Shown one piece after another: positions 63,101 to 64,000 of a DNA stretch of 64,000 nucleotides. A program made the position numbers and the translations under genes. Origin of the DNA: Epithemia pelagica (taxonomy: Eukaryota > Bacillariophyta > Bacillariophyceae > Surirellales > Surirellaceae); assembly GCA_946965045.2 (NCBI GenBank), contig OX337232.1:1426001-1490000 (forward strand). Reading direction: 5' to 3'. The notes beneath the pieces are model-generated. The model made no database searches. It was given only the letters and a program-made list of their open reading frames with translations, and had not been told where the DNA came from. How positions within the stretch are numbered: position 1 is the stretch's first letter; every line of letters starts with the position of its first letter.

Positions 63101-63394
63101 GATGACGTACGATCGACCAACTATGGAGGTCGTGACCGTTCCATGGAACATCGCGGCGGTGGAGGTCGATATTCTTCGGACGATCGCGGGAATAGTGGAT
63201 GGGGAAGTGGAGATCGTAGTGGTGATCGTCGTTCCGATGATCGCCGCAGTAGTCGAGGGGATCGTCGTGGAGGAGAGGACCATGGCGGTAGTGGTGGTGG
63301 TGGAAGCTCGCGAGGTGGGGATTGGAGAGGAGGTGGTGATCGGAGCCGTAGTCGAGGTTCGGCTCATCGCGGGGACCGTCGACATCGGCATTAA
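60197..63394 (+). CDS. THOC1: THO complex subunit 1 (THOC1/HPR1) with long charged tail
   Basis: About 1065 residues from ATG 60197 (the codon at 60176 is TTG). The first ~540 residues carry the THOC1 fold: EFWKNATKLCWHMVYM, LLEDILDSTPLNKALDFY, LRLANKF-like helices (KLANKFTKRLSG), DADFHIPILMQVLIVCHH, RKRKPSALG, and the YHPKNNALFCWRAMRLL end. THO couples transcription to mRNP assembly and export and limits R-loops. The second half is atypical: ~240 residues of Glu/Asp/Lys-rich coil, then ~300 residues rich in Arg, Gly, Asp, Ser (DDRGGN, SRGGD repeats), an RNA-binding-type disordered tail. No stop or shift in 3.2 kb. No introns. Confidence 0.88.
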   Translation: MTSPMDVCSGKDGEESASIPSEIPDLSALKDPSFLESIPNPLGGFGLDALSTNSSGRSSTAVVLDELEIQLRNEALKLLGENSNDIGEFWKNATKLCWHMVYMSENDTENIRYKDLGALRKLPILLLEDILDSTPLNKALDFYNNHAKSMFPLLFGQLLWRPDQKVRPCWLPFLKLANKFTKRLSGQPAQNFHYKDAISSIMVTLCQIYPLSEKSATRIWGSYNDQSVTTFEGREEFDEEQATILEFLSTTASGSDDDDGEDGAVPDYTIYEAFWKVQQDFSRPNLVPVMDFKNRLKSLVTSLEHNAAPKNSSTSSTEVLDRISRSTSRYLTSSRLLSMQLQDADFHIPILMQVLIVCHHLMKVGPSLRDHLTESQSRAKALLQKVSREHYDLSQSILATSEESWRQWKKNKCSPDLDQRKSESLIGRKRKPSALGAMSSLSDGADRSKESLDIDLKAVSRKMHQTAPSVKDHLEEYADALDPESGIEAEYHPKNNALFCWRAMRLLSTKHLSDLHLLSQSGDFERVVRTVYPRDYGVEIPGPMPEEDEEESEDEEEKGDEESPEDVEMKEEHEEKSDGKQESMDTNTEKAVAKKGEEDEEMVDTARDDTAVKDETKDAPVSTKGVPQSRDNDGKQQHEEENRSSGINEKKQEEEKGSSEEIIKQDDKGGLSKEEKDRDGEERLSKKDMKTDGKDVVKVEGPQLPKEADVASSKDKDEEVPAHRKPTESQPKGGDDEPDDDEVQVVPKPSPQRYVDLSSSRDSKWLPENNSQQRRDQPSQRRGGSDYRSGSRVDDHRGGGKREGADNYTSLGGKKDDHKYEYDRPSRGDDNRGSRASGGRSSGDDRGGNSNSDRYSSGRTTPNEGRSLPRDKDHRYEESTRNSGDGGRSSDDRGGNSRKPPGNDGRGSGSRSNNNKSDDTTRGKLDTGGMRHDDRGGRPTSRGGEDRSSNRDDDNRLGGGWSNEGTQLDDVRSTNYGGRDRSMEHRGGGGRYSSDDRGNSGWGSGDRSGDRRSDDRRSSRGDRRGGEDHGGSGGGGSSRGGDWRGGGDRSRSRGSAHRGDRRHRH

Positions 63395-63819
63395 ATGCCT
63401 CATACTCGTTGGAATCAAATTGGAATTTCAAATTGCAACATTGGTTCGCGAAGATGCTATGTATTTGATCTACATGCAGACTGCAAATTTTACGGCGAAT
63501 CGGTGATACCGAAGATCTTTCGTGTGCGCTTGGAAGGTTAAGATTTTCTCATGTAAAGGTGAGAAAGGACGCAGCGTTGACGTTGAATGCTATAGTCATT
63601 TGCTCTTCTACCGTTAGTCGAGGTCCTATGTCATTGCCATTGATAGCATTTCTAGCTAGCGATTCCAAAATTCCAACACATTCAAGAAGATCCGGTCGCA
63701 CATCTTTTGCATGCATTCCCACCTTTTCTCGAATCTAAAAAACACAACAACCAACAACAACGAAACGAATTGGCAGAAAGTATAAAAAGATGCTTCTGAT
63801 CGGAAGACAAAAGTTTGTT
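63395..63819. other. Intergenic with TATA-like box
   Basis: 3' flank of THOC1 and promoter of the last gene. TATAAAA at 63781-63787 lies about 33 bp upstream of the ATG at 63820, a position suited to a core promoter if that ATG is used. Confidence 0.4.
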
Positions 63820-64000
63820 ATGTTTGTTATCCTTTGCCTGGTTTTGTTTGTCCAGCGATGCAGTGCCACGTTTGACTTGAGTCGGCATGTGTTTGTCTTT
63901 CGCAGTTGCGTCGGACGACCATCGACTCACGTGAACTTGTACGATGACACGTCGTCGTACCCCAATGACATTTCGGCCTATATGAATGCAAGTCTCCCCA
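63820..64000 (+). CDS. Secreted protein, possibly histidine-phosphatase-like (3' partial)
   Basis: The frame is open to the window end. From ATG 63820 it begins MFVILCLVLFVQRCSA, a good signal peptide; an in-frame ATG at 63790 lies 3 bp after the TATA-like box and would add ten polar residues. The mature start LSRHVFVFRSCVGRPS sits where histidine acid phosphatases have a beta strand followed by RHGxRxP. If homologous, the His-Gly pair is replaced by Ser-Cys, so activity would be doubtful. Only ~60 residues are visible. Confidence 0.4.
   Translation, partial: MFVILCLVLFVQRCSATFDLSRHVFVFRSCVGRPSTHVNLYDDTSSYPNDISAYMNASLP

Noticed and set aside
62577-63506. 309-codon plus-strand frame overlapping the THOC1 tail
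   Set aside because: Val/Ile/Thr-rich frame shifted from an Arg/Gly/Asp repeat region; typical shadow of biased sequence, although it runs past the THOC1 stop.

Overview
The window looks like nuclear DNA of a diatom, probably a pennate one. Reasons: plastid preproteins carry a signal peptide ending in an ASAF-type motif (SASAFQP, CTAFSP); a DUF6824 gene of the kind abundant in diatoms is present; Ty1/copia elements have the diatom-type proteases (DSHAD, DRGANGG); and the introns are short (80-166 bp) GT-AG introns. The species cannot be named from sequence alone.

Positions 1-18.7 kb are a transposon block. At the left edge is a partial double-stranded beta-helix protein with an HxD...H...R iron/2-oxoglutarate pattern. 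A Lys/Ser-rich gene converges on it, and the junction carries a telomere-like motif. Two related DDE-transposase-like genes with CxxC/HHxxC zinc knuckles follow (copy 1 at 4.7-8.1 kb, copy 2 at 8.9-18.7 kb, both minus). Copy 2 is split by a 6.0-kb LTR element with 709-bp LTRs and a TCGAA target duplication; removing the element plus one duplication restores the frame exactly. That LTR element has lost its integrase core, RT active site and RNase H.

Positions 19.5-23.7 kb hold two convergent housekeeping genes: an amino-acid/auxin permease-type transporter and the 60S export adaptor NMD3.

Positions 24.1-32.6 kb are a second mobile block: a multiply broken Crinkler/RHS-type NTPase pseudogene next to a complete, very young Ty1/copia element (214-bp LTRs, one difference). 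Its gag and pol are in the same frame, separated by a single TGA.

Positions 32.9-64 kb are gene-dense: a CPPED1-like phosphatase, a thylakoid-lumen Deg protease with a Tat-type signal, SLU7 with a Tudor-like segment where the zinc knuckle should be, a PDZ-like/SP-RING SUMO-ligase-like protein, DPH3, an agmatine-deiminase-type enzyme, a DUF6824 protein, an AlkA-type DNA glycosylase, a repeat-containing RRxS protein, a GFA/CENP-V protein, a small plastid single-helix membrane protein, plastid ribose-5-phosphate isomerase, a copine, THOC1, and the start of a possible histidine-phosphatase-like secreted protein. There is no operon logic. RNA-processing and export factors (SLU7, THOC1, NMD3) and plastid proteins (Deg, RpiA, the small helix protein) recur by function only.
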